DNA of 64,000 bases from positions 1-64,000 of the forward strand of contig OZ252213.1 of NCBI GenBank assembly GCA_965249045.1. The letters are read 5' to 3'. Shown here in pieces: positions 1 to 7,489 of this stretch (position 1 is the first letter of the stretch; each line of letters begins with the position of its first letter). The notes below the pieces were generated by a model, which was not told the origin of the DNA, searched no databases, and saw only the letters and a program-made list of their open reading frames with translations. The DNA comes from Nemesobacter sp965249045 (GTDB lineage: Bacteria; Desulfobacterota_D; UBA1144; Nemesobacterales; Nemesobacteraceae). Position numbers and translations under genes: made by a program.

Positions 1-2
1 AG

Positions 3-443
3 GAGTTTTTCTTCGAGATGGAAAAACTGGGAATAGAAGAGGGAAAAGATATTTTCATTCTGGGAAGGGTTCCCGAAGAACTGATTGCCGACCTTTATAA
101 CGCTGCTGACGTTTTCGTTTTTCCCTCGTTAAAAGAGGGCTGGGGACTCGTGGTGCTCGAAGCCATGGCTTCCGGAGTGCCGGTTATAGCATCCGACATA
201 GAACCGCTTACTGAATTTATGGAAGACGGGAAAAACTCCCTGCTTGTCTCCCCTCTGGATTGCGGGGCTCTCGCGGAGGGAATTATCAGAATACTGGAAG
301 ACGGGGCGCTACGTGAAAAACTCAAAACCGGCGGCACGGACACCGCGGGACAATACGGATGGGACCGTGTGGCGCTTGAACATTTGAACATATACAGGGA
401 TATACTGAATACGGGTGTTTCGCACGCAGAGGAAAAGAGGTGA
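3..443 (+). CDS. Glycosyltransferase family 4 (GT-B), C-terminal part, cut by window edge
   Basis: Retaining glycosyltransferase of the GT4 type, which transfers a sugar from a nucleotide-sugar donor. Only the C-terminal Rossmann half is present. The frame is open to the window edge, so the ATG at 18 is internal rather than the start. Visible are the ADVFVFPSLKEGWGL stretch and the EGWGLVVLEAMASG signature, which carries the E-x7-E motif for donor binding, followed by GVPVIASD. The stop overlaps the region just before the OsmC-like gene, so the two look co-transcribed as the first visible genes of the 0-6.4 kb cluster. The acceptor substrate cannot be inferred from this fragment. Confidence 0.88.
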   Translation, partial: EFFFEMEKLGIEEGKDIFILGRVPEELIADLYNAADVFVFPSLKEGWGLVVLEAMASGVPVIASDIEPLTEFMEDGKNSLLVSPLDCGALAEGIIRILEDGALREKLKTGGTDTAGQYGWDRVALEHLNIYRDILNTGVSHAEEKR

Positions 444-448
444 AAACA

Positions 449-841
449 ATGAAAGTCGAGGCAACCTGGAAAAAAAACTATCAGGTGACCGTAAACGCAA
501 GGCAGTTCGATATACCGGTTGACGAGGCGCCCGAATTCAGCGGGGACGATACGGGGATGATGCCCACGGAGCTTTTTTTGTGTTCCCTGGCTTCATGCTT
601 CTGTCTTGCCATCGTCTACGCGGCGAGCAGAAGGAAAATCGCGCTAAAAGACCTAAAAGTTGACGTTACGGGCGAGAAGGATAGGAGAAAATTTTTGTTT
701 TCCAAGTGTATCATCAATGTTAAAAGCTCCATTGCCCGAACCAGCCTTGAAGACCTTATGGATTCGGCGAAGCGGTACTGTTTCATTACAAACACGATCA
801 AGGGAGGCTGTCCGATCGAATACAGCGTAAACCCGGAGTGA
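449..841 (+). CDS. OsmC-like thiol-redox/peroxiredoxin family protein
   Basis: OsmC/Ohr-fold protein of about 130 residues. Members reduce organic hydroperoxides or act as thiol proteins with two catalytic cysteines. The expected features are present: Glu in the PTELFL segment, the first cysteine in SLASCFC (about residue 50) and the second in KRYCF (about residue 111). The ATG at 449 has GAGG eight bases upstream; a GTG at 440 overlapping the preceding stop is an alternative. It belongs to the YhfA-like short subgroup by length. It sits tightly between the glycosyltransferase and the FdrA-like gene, so it may protect or process a sulfur or peroxide intermediate of this cluster; that role is inference. 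Confidence 0.85.
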   Translation: MKVEATWKKNYQVTVNARQFDIPVDEAPEFSGDDTGMMPTELFLCSLASCFCLAIVYAASRRKIALKDLKVDVTGEKDRRKFLFSKCIINVKSSIARTSLEDLMDSAKRYCFITNTIKGGCPIEYSVNPE

Positions 842-853
842 CGGAGCATATAA

Positions 854-1309
854 TTGGTCATTGAATTCAAAATCAGAAAAAACGTCTACTATGATTCCCT
901 GCGTCTTATGCGTATTTCGAAAACCGCGAGCGGGGCCGCAGGGGTAAAAAACGCCTTTGCGGTGATGGCGACCGATAAGGCCAAGTACGCTCTTAATTCC
1001 GCCGGGCTCCTAGCGCACGAGATCAAAAAAGCCAAAGGAAGTGATCTGGTCATCATCGTTGAAGCGGAATCAAAGGAGCTTGCCAAACAAACGATTAATA
1101 GAATAGAAACGCTGATTTCATCAGATGATTCGCAATCGGCTTCGGCAGCGCCGAACATCCTCAATGAACAGTTACGGGTTGTTAACGTGGGCCTTGAGAT
1201 ATTCGGCGAGTCCTTGGCAGTCCAAGGAGTTGAGGTAAGGCACGTGGAATGGAAAGTTCCGGCGAAGGGAAACATGAAACTTGTAAATCTGTTAAAGAAA
1301 ATGATGTAA
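854..1309 (+). CDS. Miniature FdrA-like protein lacking the central CoA-ligase region
   Basis: A 151-residue protein whose two ends each resemble FdrA. Residues 1-90 match the FdrA N-terminal domain (IRKNVYYDSLRLMRIS, then the AVMATDKAKYAL and LVIIVEAES stretches). Residues 107-151 match the FdrA C-terminal tail, which is also the N-terminal motif of YlbE/DUF1116 proteins (VVNVGLEIFGESL, VRHVEWKVPAKGN). The roughly 400-residue acyl-CoA-synthetase-like middle of the 555-residue E. coli FdrA is absent and replaced by a short Ser/Ala linker. FdrA and YlbE are linked to oxamate carbamoyl transfer in allantoin breakdown. TTG start with GGAG seven bases upstream. Recognition rests on remembered sequence, and the function here is unknown. 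Confidence 0.65.
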   Translation: MVIEFKIRKNVYYDSLRLMRISKTASGAAGVKNAFAVMATDKAKYALNSAGLLAHEIKKAKGSDLVIIVEAESKELAKQTINRIETLISSDDSQSASAAPNILNEQLRVVNVGLEIFGESLAVQGVEVRHVEWKVPAKGNMKLVNLLKKMM

Positions 1310-1335
1310 TTTCCCCCGCGTGGAGGAGAAATTCA

Positions 1336-1920
1336 ATGAGTATACGAAACCCCAAGGAATTAAAGGAAGTTCTCTCAAAACCCGAGAATCTGGGCAAGGC
1401 GCTCAGCAGGCACACCTACGGTATGCTATCATGGGTTGATCTGTTCGGTGCCAAGCTTCCCTCGGTTAACGGTATCGAAACCAAGATTATTGTCTCAAGA
1501 ATAGTTGCCGATAATGCTAGGCATTCAAAACTTTTTTCCGACAGAGCAAAAGAGCTTGGCCAAAACCCGCAATCATACAGACCCCCTGAAATTGGACAGG
1601 AAATCTACGATCTTCTCGATACCTACAACGATACGTTTGACTGTCTCGCGTACGCCCGGGGATCGCTTGTGCATTTCAAGGAACTGCTGGAACTGTACAT
1701 AAGCGTTGCCGACTCTCGAAGCCGGGAAATGCTACTTGAGGTGAAAAAAGACGTCGAGGGTCATTTATTGATGCTGCTGGGGTATTTCCAATCGCAAGCC
1801 GACAGCAATTCAAAAAAAGACCGCGCGGAAACCATAAAGACCGTTGCCGAAGATAAGTACGCCGAAAGAGAGGAACAAGAAATAAACTGGTACTCGCTTC
1901 CCGATGTCCCAAACGTTTGA
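1336..1920 (+). CDS. Unknown helical protein, possible ferritin-like or diiron-type fold
   Basis: I do not recognise this 194-residue protein. It is predicted almost wholly helical and contains two similarly placed D-x3-H motifs: Asp59-His63 in VADNARHSKLF and Asp139-His143 in KKDVEGHLLML. Additional Glu48, Glu115/119 and Glu135 lie on intervening helices. That arrangement would suit a four-helix metal-binding bundle (ferritin-like or heme-oxygenase-like oxidases), but the classical E-x2-H signature is missing. The start is ATG at 1336 with GGAGGAG eight bases upstream. Its stop lies 17 bp inside the next gene, a methyltransferase, so the two are probably translated together. Confidence 0.6.
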   Translation: MSIRNPKELKEVLSKPENLGKALSRHTYGMLSWVDLFGAKLPSVNGIETKIIVSRIVADNARHSKLFSDRAKELGQNPQSYRPPEIGQEIYDLLDTYNDTFDCLAYARGSLVHFKELLELYISVADSRSREMLLEVKKDVEGHLLMLLGYFQSQADSNSKKDRAETIKTVAEDKYAEREEQEINWYSLPDVPNV

Positions 1921-2743
1921 ACAGCTTCGAAAACCTCTGCCTCCCTACTCGGCGAAGAACATGTATTACAAGCTTCTCGCCGCTTTTCTCAAGACGTTCG
2001 GGAGACTGTCGTACGGAATTGACACGGGGTTTACCTACGGGTTCGACTCGGGAATTATCATGAACTACATCTACGATAACAAAGCGCGGGGAAGATTCGG
2101 CGTCGGGCGGGTTCTTGACAGGATGTTTCTGGATCAGGTTACGTGCAGAGCTTTCAGATCGATAAAGCAGATACAGATTGACATGATTGGTCAGTATCTG
2201 CGGGAAAGGGATGAAAAGCCAACTTTCATAGTCGATCTCGCCTCGGGCAAAGCGGACTACATCTACGAAATCCTCAAATCATCCAACCGCAAACTTAAAG
2301 TCCTGCTCTGCGACATAGCGGAATCCTCTCTTCGCGAAAGCAGGAAAATCACAGATGAACTGGGTTTTGGCGATAAAGTGAGGTCCCGCCAAGGCGATGC
2401 GCTTGATACAGAAAATCTCAGATGTATAGAACCGAAGCCCGATCTTTTGATCGAGGTCGGCCTTTACGGGATCATACACGACGACGCCCTCCTGCGCGCC
2501 CACCTGCTTGATGTCGGAGAGATTCTTTGTCCCGAGGCTATCCTTTTTAACGTCCAGACGCAAAACCCGCAAATAGAGTCAATCGCGAGGGTTCTTCAGA
2601 ACCAGCACGGAGAAAGATGCGTCTGGCATCTTCGGTCGGTGGAGAAAATCGTCAGCTGGGCGAGAGAAGCAGGATTCAGGGACCCTGAAATCGTAATGGA
2701 CCCTTATAATATATACGCCGTTGTAATGATGAGGGGGAAGTAA
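1904..2743 (+). CDS. Class I SAM-dependent methyltransferase, Methyltransf_20-like
   Basis: Rossmann-fold methyltransferase of 279 residues. Motif I is IVDLASGKADY (about 109-119). It has the family-typical upstream GRVLDRMFLDQV stretch, an acidic RQGDAL motif and the EVGLYGIIHDD segment that corresponds to the SGLYELFPDN region of the Methyltransf_20 (PF12147) family. The C-terminal AGFRDPEIVMDPYNIYAVVM strand also fits. It has no ribosome site of its own and overlaps the preceding helical protein by 17 bp, so it is likely translationally coupled. The methyl acceptor is unknown; neighbouring PLP enzymes suggest a small amino-acid-like substrate. Confidence 0.8.
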   Translation: MSQTFEQLRKPLPPYSAKNMYYKLLAAFLKTFGRLSYGIDTGFTYGFDSGIIMNYIYDNKARGRFGVGRVLDRMFLDQVTCRAFRSIKQIQIDMIGQYLRERDEKPTFIVDLASGKADYIYEILKSSNRKLKVLLCDIAESSLRESRKITDELGFGDKVRSRQGDALDTENLRCIEPKPDLLIEVGLYGIIHDDALLRAHLLDVGEILCPEAILFNVQTQNPQIESIARVLQNQHGERCVWHLRSVEKIVSWAREAGFRDPEIVMDPYNIYAVVMMRGK

Positions 2744-2794
2744 TAAGATAGTGTTTTCCGGGATGAGTGATAACACAAATTCGGAGTTGCGCAA

Positions 2795-4204
2795 TTGAGC
2801 CAAAAACGGTTCGTACTAGGCTGGCAGTCGCAATCGGAAACATTGCCGCTGCTTGAGAGAACAAAATCCGGAAAACTGGATTCCGTCACGCAAAGCCCGC
2901 ATGGAATGTGGAACTACATGACCTACAGGGACGCAATAAATATCCTGGGCATGGATCCGGCACGGATATATACTGACGGCAGAATTGACCTTGATCCGGA
3001 GCAGTGGGCCGACTTCGGCTGGATGCTCTGTCACTGTGGTCCTCCCGAAAGCGCGGTGCGGGAAATGAAAAAACGGACATTGCGCTCCAATATAAACCCC
3101 TACTCTCCCGATCTCATAAATTCTCTCAGGGATTTATGCGCCGAATCTGTGTTCAAACGCAAAAGAGGTGAGGATTTCGAGGTGATAGGCACAGAGGGTG
3201 CGCAGGCGGGCATCTCCTATGTCCTTAACTCATTTACGGATCCCGGCGATGAGGTAATAATCACCGACCCCGGTTACTTTCATTTCGAATCGGCAATCCT
3301 GATGGCGGGAGGAATCCCGGTAAAAACAACGCTTGACGCCGGTAATGGGTTCAGGCTCGACCCACTTGAAATTAAAAAGCTAATTTCCGAAAAAACGAAG
3401 GTCATAATAGTCTGCGATCCGATAAACCCTTTCGGCACGATACAGAAAAAAGAGGAGCTAATGTCGCTAATCGAGATCGCTAGGGATAACGACATCATAA
3501 TAATAAACGACATAACCCATAACACGCACCGGATCAATCCCCGTAGCGAGCATTTTCCCATGAGTTCGCTTTGCAAAGAAACGAACACCGATAACGTGGT
3601 TTCGGTCTACAGCGTCTCGCACGGGTACGGAATGGCCGCCGTTCGCATCGGTTTTCTCGCGGGACATCCGGATATCATGAAGGCGTGTCTCACGACGAAA
3701 ATCTCCATGACGCGCCTCAACACCAACCTGATCGCCCAGTATGGAGCGCTGGCCGCTCTTAAGGACGCCGACTACATAACTGAAACGGAGGAGATTATCA
3801 GAACAAATTACCGTTTCATAAAAGACGTCGTGGCTCGCACTCCGGGAATAGAAATACCCGTCGAACCGAGTTACGGATTTTCCATGGTGATAGACGTAAG
3901 CGGCACAGGAGTAACGGCACAGGAACTGACAGTCTCTCTGTTTAAAAGAAAGATAGCCGTATACCCCGGCGACGGTCTCGGGGACAGCGGCGCCACTGAC
4001 TACGTCAGACTGAATTTTTCGCATTCCGACCAGCGGGCACTAAAAAGATTCGAAGATTCAGTCGATGAATCTATAAAAGAAGCCCAGACGGGTATTTACA
4101 CGGAAGGCGTAATAAGGTTTTTCGAACAAAAACAAAACGAGAGGGCAAGATGGATCCTTCGAAAATTGAAAAACAGGTCAAAGGGCCGTCAAGCGGCATA
4201 CTAG
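2795..4204 (+). CDS. Fold-type I PLP aminotransferase homologue with catalytic Lys replaced by His
   Basis: A 469-residue member of the class I/II aminotransferase family. Most landmarks are present: the TEGAQAGIS phosphate-binding turn (133-141), DPINPFGT (208-215, normally NPxNPTG), Asp239 in the position that contacts the pyridine nitrogen, and the carboxylate-binding Arg in YVRLNFS. At the Schiff-base position, where relatives read SxSKxxxxxGxRxG, this protein reads YSVSHGYGMAAVRIG, so residue 276 is His (codon cac at 3620-3622). The Tyr normally following Asp239 is also replaced (NDITHN). It therefore cannot run a standard transamination by the usual mechanism. TTG start with GGAG nine bases upstream. 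Its 3' end overlaps the next gene by 55 bp. Confidence 0.82.
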   Translation: MSQKRFVLGWQSQSETLPLLERTKSGKLDSVTQSPHGMWNYMTYRDAINILGMDPARIYTDGRIDLDPEQWADFGWMLCHCGPPESAVREMKKRTLRSNINPYSPDLINSLRDLCAESVFKRKRGEDFEVIGTEGAQAGISYVLNSFTDPGDEVIITDPGYFHFESAILMAGGIPVKTTLDAGNGFRLDPLEIKKLISEKTKVIIVCDPINPFGTIQKKEELMSLIEIARDNDIIIINDITHNTHRINPRSEHFPMSSLCKETNTDNVVSVYSVSHGYGMAAVRIGFLAGHPDIMKACLTTKISMTRLNTNLIAQYGALAALKDADYITETEEIIRTNYRFIKDVVARTPGIEIPVEPSYGFSMVIDVSGTGVTAQELTVSLFKRKIAVYPGDGLGDSGATDYVRLNFSHSDQRALKRFEDSVDESIKEAQTGIYTEGVIRFFEQKQNERARWILRKLKNRSKGRQAAY

Positions 4205-5118
4205 ATCAAATAGGCAACACACCGCTTGTAAAGTTAAGCAACATTAGTTCCGGCCGTATCCCGAATTTTTACGCTAAACTCGAGTTCTTTAATCCTTCCG
4301 GAAGCATAAAAGACAGGGTGGCGCGATACATACTGGAGATTTCCGAAAAGAACAATCTATTAGAACCCGGAGGTCTGATAGTTGAATCCACCTCGGGCAA
4401 TATGGGACTTTCCTTCGCGCTGATCGGTACGCTTAAAGGTTACAGGTGCCTGTTCGCCATTCCGGAAACCATAAGCGAAGAAAAAATAAAAATCCTCAGG
4501 CTGTTCGGTGCCGAGGTAGTTCTCACGCCGAGGGGACTGCCTCCGAGCGATGAGAGAAGCTGTTACAAGGTCGCTCAGAGAATCGCAAGGGAAAGGGGTG
4601 CCCTGTACATTAATCAGTACTTCAACGAGTTAAATCCCGAGTCGCACTACCACTCGACGGGCCCCGAGATATGGAAACAGACCGCAGGGATGGTGGACGC
4701 TGTGTTTTGCGGTATAGGAACCGGAGGCACCATAAGCGGAGTCGGGAAATATCTTAAGGAAAAAAACCCCGGCATGAGAATGATAGGGGTGGAACCCGTG
4801 GGTTCGGTATTCAGTGAATATTACAGGGAAGGCACCGTCCCGCAGGCCGGCAATTTTGAAGTGGAGGGCATTGGAAAAAACTTTATTCCAGGGACACTTG
4901 ATTTTGACTTCGTTGACGACGTGGTTCAAGTAAGCGACAAGCGCTCTTATGAGGCCGTAAACGACTTGATAAGCAGCGAAGGGATCTTTGCCGGAGGATC
5001 CGGCGGCGCCGTCATCGCGGCGGCGCTCGATTATTCCGGGTCGCTTGAAAAAAACCGGTGCGTCGTAGTAATACTGCCCGACACTGGACTTAAATACTTG
5101 TCGAAATTCGCCGTTTAA
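4150..5118 (+). CDS. Cysteine synthase/SbnA-like PLP enzyme (fold type II)
   Basis: Beta-replacement enzyme family (CysK, cystathionine beta-synthase, SbnA), 322 residues. It has ILDQIGNTPLVKL at the N-terminus, PLP lysine 54 in NPSGSIKDR, the substrate loop TSGNMG (81-86), the phosphate-binding GIGTGGTISG (188-197) and GGSGGAV near the C-terminus. Family members use O-acetyl- or O-phosphoserine with sulfide, homocysteine or glutamate. In siderophore loci SbnA-type members make a diaminopropionate precursor. The start at 4150 overlaps the preceding PLP gene by 55 bp. Being wedged between two other PLP enzymes argues for a specialised biosynthetic role rather than housekeeping cysteine synthesis; the nucleophile is not predictable. 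Confidence 0.86.
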   Translation: MDPSKIEKQVKGPSSGILDQIGNTPLVKLSNISSGRIPNFYAKLEFFNPSGSIKDRVARYILEISEKNNLLEPGGLIVESTSGNMGLSFALIGTLKGYRCLFAIPETISEEKIKILRLFGAEVVLTPRGLPPSDERSCYKVAQRIARERGALYINQYFNELNPESHYHSTGPEIWKQTAGMVDAVFCGIGTGGTISGVGKYLKEKNPGMRMIGVEPVGSVFSEYYREGTVPQAGNFEVEGIGKNFIPGTLDFDFVDDVVQVSDKRSYEAVNDLISSEGIFAGGSGGAVIAAALDYSGSLEKNRCVVVILPDTGLKYLSKFAV

Positions 5119-5134
5119 CGCAATCCGTCATGTC

Positions 5135-6391
5135 ATGAAAAATATTGAGCCCACATACGTTGACAACCTTGTCAAGAGATACGGAAGCCCTTTATTCCTG
5201 GTATCCGCTGAAACGCTTGAAAACAACGTCAGAGCATTTAAAAAGATGTTCCGCGAAAAATACCCGAAGACCGAAGTCGCCTACGCTTACAAAGCAAATT
5301 ATCTATCTCAGATTCTAAAGATAATCCACGAAGAAGGTGCTTGGGCCGAGGTCGCCTCCGGATTTGAATACGATATAGCAAGAAGACTGCAGGTTCCGGG
5401 CAGTGAAATAGTTTTTAACGGCCCCGGCAAAACCAAAGAAGATCTACGCACCGCGGTTTCGCAGGGGGCGTTGGTAAACGTTGACAATGAAGATGAAATC
5501 AGGCTGCTTGGCGAGATTGCCAGTGAACTCAAAAGATCCCTAGACATTGGAATCAGAATCAATGCGGATGTTGGAATAAATCAGAAAATTGACAGATTCG
5601 GCTTTAATCTTGAAACCGGGGAGGCATTCAGAATAGTGGGACTATGCAAAGCGACAGGGGTTCTTAACGTCATCTGCCTCCACTTGCACCTAACAAGCTA
5701 TATAGTTGAGGCGGATGGGGAGGAAAAATATACGCCCGCGCAAAACATAAAGCTTATCTGGCCCAAAAACGCCGACATGTATGAGATCGCCGCCAAAAAG
5801 ATTTCAAGGCTGGTAAAAAGAATAGAAAAAGAACTTGGCGTCGAAATAGAATATATAGACCTTGGCGGAGGGTTTCCCTCAATAAAAGACCTGAGCATCT
5901 ATGTAAGCAAGGTGACGGAACCTTTAATCCACGAATTCGGAGAAGACGGGCCGGTTTTGCTTCTGGAGCCAGGAAGGGCTATCGTAAAGGACGCGATTTC
6001 CCTTATAACGACCGTGCTTGGTTCAAGGGAACTTGAAAACGGGCAGAGGGCTGTAACGACCGATGCCGGAATAAACAGCCTTCCCACTTCGTACTGGAGT
6101 TCCCAGGAGGTAAGACCGCTTAGACCTTCCAGAGAAAAGTTAAGAAACACAATAATATACGGTCCTTTATGTCTTCAAACGGATATCATTGCCAAAACAC
6201 TCATAAACGAATTTGAGCGTGGGGATAAAATCGTCGTGGAAGACGTGGGAGCATATAACATTCCCCAGGGAAGCCCTTTTATTTACCCAAGACCCTGCGT
6301 CGTTATGCTCCAAGGCGCCGCGGCACGGGTGATCAGAAGAACTGAAACGGTTAATGACTTTTTGGAACTTGAAGAAGTAACGGATACCTGA
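5135..6391 (+). CDS. Fold-type III PLP decarboxylase, DapDC/SbnH-like
   Basis: A 418-residue member of the alanine-racemase/ODC-fold decarboxylases (LysA, carboxynorspermidine decarboxylase, SbnH). PLP lysine 53 lies in AYAYKAN. HLHLTSY (183-189) corresponds to the HxHxGS region, DLGGGFP (242-248) and EPGR (278-281) bind PLP phosphate, and GPLCLQTD (343-350) carries the active-site Cys of the opposing subunit. A roughly 25-residue charged insert follows the HLHLTSY motif, and the GPxCES consensus is altered to GPLCLQ, so the substrate may not be diaminopimelate. It starts 16 bp after the cysteine-synthase-like gene and ends the cluster. Confidence 0.85.
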   Translation: MKNIEPTYVDNLVKRYGSPLFLVSAETLENNVRAFKKMFREKYPKTEVAYAYKANYLSQILKIIHEEGAWAEVASGFEYDIARRLQVPGSEIVFNGPGKTKEDLRTAVSQGALVNVDNEDEIRLLGEIASELKRSLDIGIRINADVGINQKIDRFGFNLETGEAFRIVGLCKATGVLNVICLHLHLTSYIVEADGEEKYTPAQNIKLIWPKNADMYEIAAKKISRLVKRIEKELGVEIEYIDLGGGFPSIKDLSIYVSKVTEPLIHEFGEDGPVLLLEPGRAIVKDAISLITTVLGSRELENGQRAVTTDAGINSLPTSYWSSQEVRPLRPSREKLRNTIIYGPLCLQTDIIAKTLINEFERGDKIVVEDVGAYNIPQGSPFIYPRPCVVMLQGAAARVIRRTETVNDFLELEEVTDT

Positions 6392-6515
6392 AACCGCCGG
6401 TAGAACGTGGCCTAGGCCTTCCCAGATATACAAAACCGGTTTATGCCGAAACAAATTGAAAAAAATATCTCTTTATGTAATAATAACGCTCATTGCCTTT
6501 TTCAGGAGTGGATAA

Positions 6516-7472
6516 ATGAACCCCGCTAACCCTTTTGCGTCTCTTCGGGAAGAAATGGATAAGCACGTAGTCGGACACGACGAGGTAAAAACTGCCCTTC
6601 TTCTCGGAATAATCTCAAGAGAGCACATTTATATCGAAGGTCCTCCAGGTACGGCAAAGACCATGCTTTCGGAAATCATTTCCAAGGCGGCCCAGCTTAA
6701 TTTCTTTTTCTACCAGCTTCACAGAGACACAAGGCTCTCAGAACTTATCGGAGACCTGACTATAGTGAAGGAAGAAACCGAACTAGGAGAAAGAATAAAG
6801 CAGGATATCATAAAGGGCGGAATACTGACGGCGGAGATTTGTCTTTTAGACGACATATCGCGCGCACCCGGGGAATCGCTCAATATCCTCCTGCGAATAC
6901 TTAACGAAAGAAAATTCTTCACCGAACCCATTCCTCTTCTGACCGCGATAGCGACAAGCAACCCCACGGCGGACGAGTACTACAACGAACCCCTTGATCC
7001 GGCAAACCTTGACCGGTTCGTTCTTCAGGTAAAGGCCCTAGGAATTTCCTACGGAAGAAAATGGGATGAAGCCAGGAAGGTTATCGAGCTTTACGCCGAA
7101 AAGCCGTTTGAAGAAAAAATACCGAAAAGGGTAAGCAAAAAACTTTTCGACAGGAGCTACAAGAAACTTGAGAAGATGCGGATTCCGCCCGATGTACAGG
7201 AAGGTCTTGCGAAGTTTACGGCCATAATGATTGAAGACTTCGGGCTTAACGAAACCAACTCCCTTATTTCCGACAGGACGTTTTTTGTAAAAGCGCTAAA
7301 GCTTATCCGCTCCCACGCGCTTCTAAACGAAAGGGAAGTATGCTCGAGGGAAGACCTTGAAGTTCTCAAATACATGACCGCATTTCGAGTTCCTCCCGAC
7401 GTCTACGAACAGATGGACAGTATTCTTCGGAATATTGTTCAGGATAAAAAAAAAAGCCAGATGACCAGCTGA
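6516..7472 (+). CDS. MoxR-family AAA+ ATPase
   Basis: Cytoplasmic AAA+ chaperone-like ATPase of 318 residues. Walker A is GPPGTAKT (42-49), Walker B is CLLDDIS (109-115), and sensor 1 is in IATSNP (145-150), followed by a LDRFVLQV arginine-finger region. MoxR ATPases typically work with a von Willebrand A-domain partner in complex maturation (RavA-ViaA, metal chelatase and gas-vesicle types). The partner is encoded 17 bp downstream. ATG with AGGAG seven bases upstream. A 124 bp gap separates it from the PLP cluster, so it may or may not belong to that unit. Confidence 0.9.
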   Translation: MNPANPFASLREEMDKHVVGHDEVKTALLLGIISREHIYIEGPPGTAKTMLSEIISKAAQLNFFFYQLHRDTRLSELIGDLTIVKEETELGERIKQDIIKGGILTAEICLLDDISRAPGESLNILLRILNERKFFTEPIPLLTAIATSNPTADEYYNEPLDPANLDRFVLQVKALGISYGRKWDEARKVIELYAEKPFEEKIPKRVSKKLFDRSYKKLEKMRIPPDVQEGLAKFTAIMIEDFGLNETNSLISDRTFFVKALKLIRSHALLNEREVCSREDLEVLKYMTAFRVPPDVYEQMDSILRNIVQDKKKSQMTS

Positions 7473-7489
7473 CGCCTGACCCGGATCAG

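Noticed and set aside
95..500. Long open frames antisense to the glycosyltransferase and OsmC genes
   Set aside because: Shadow frames: the sense frames show family motifs, while these have no recognisable domains or ribosome sites.
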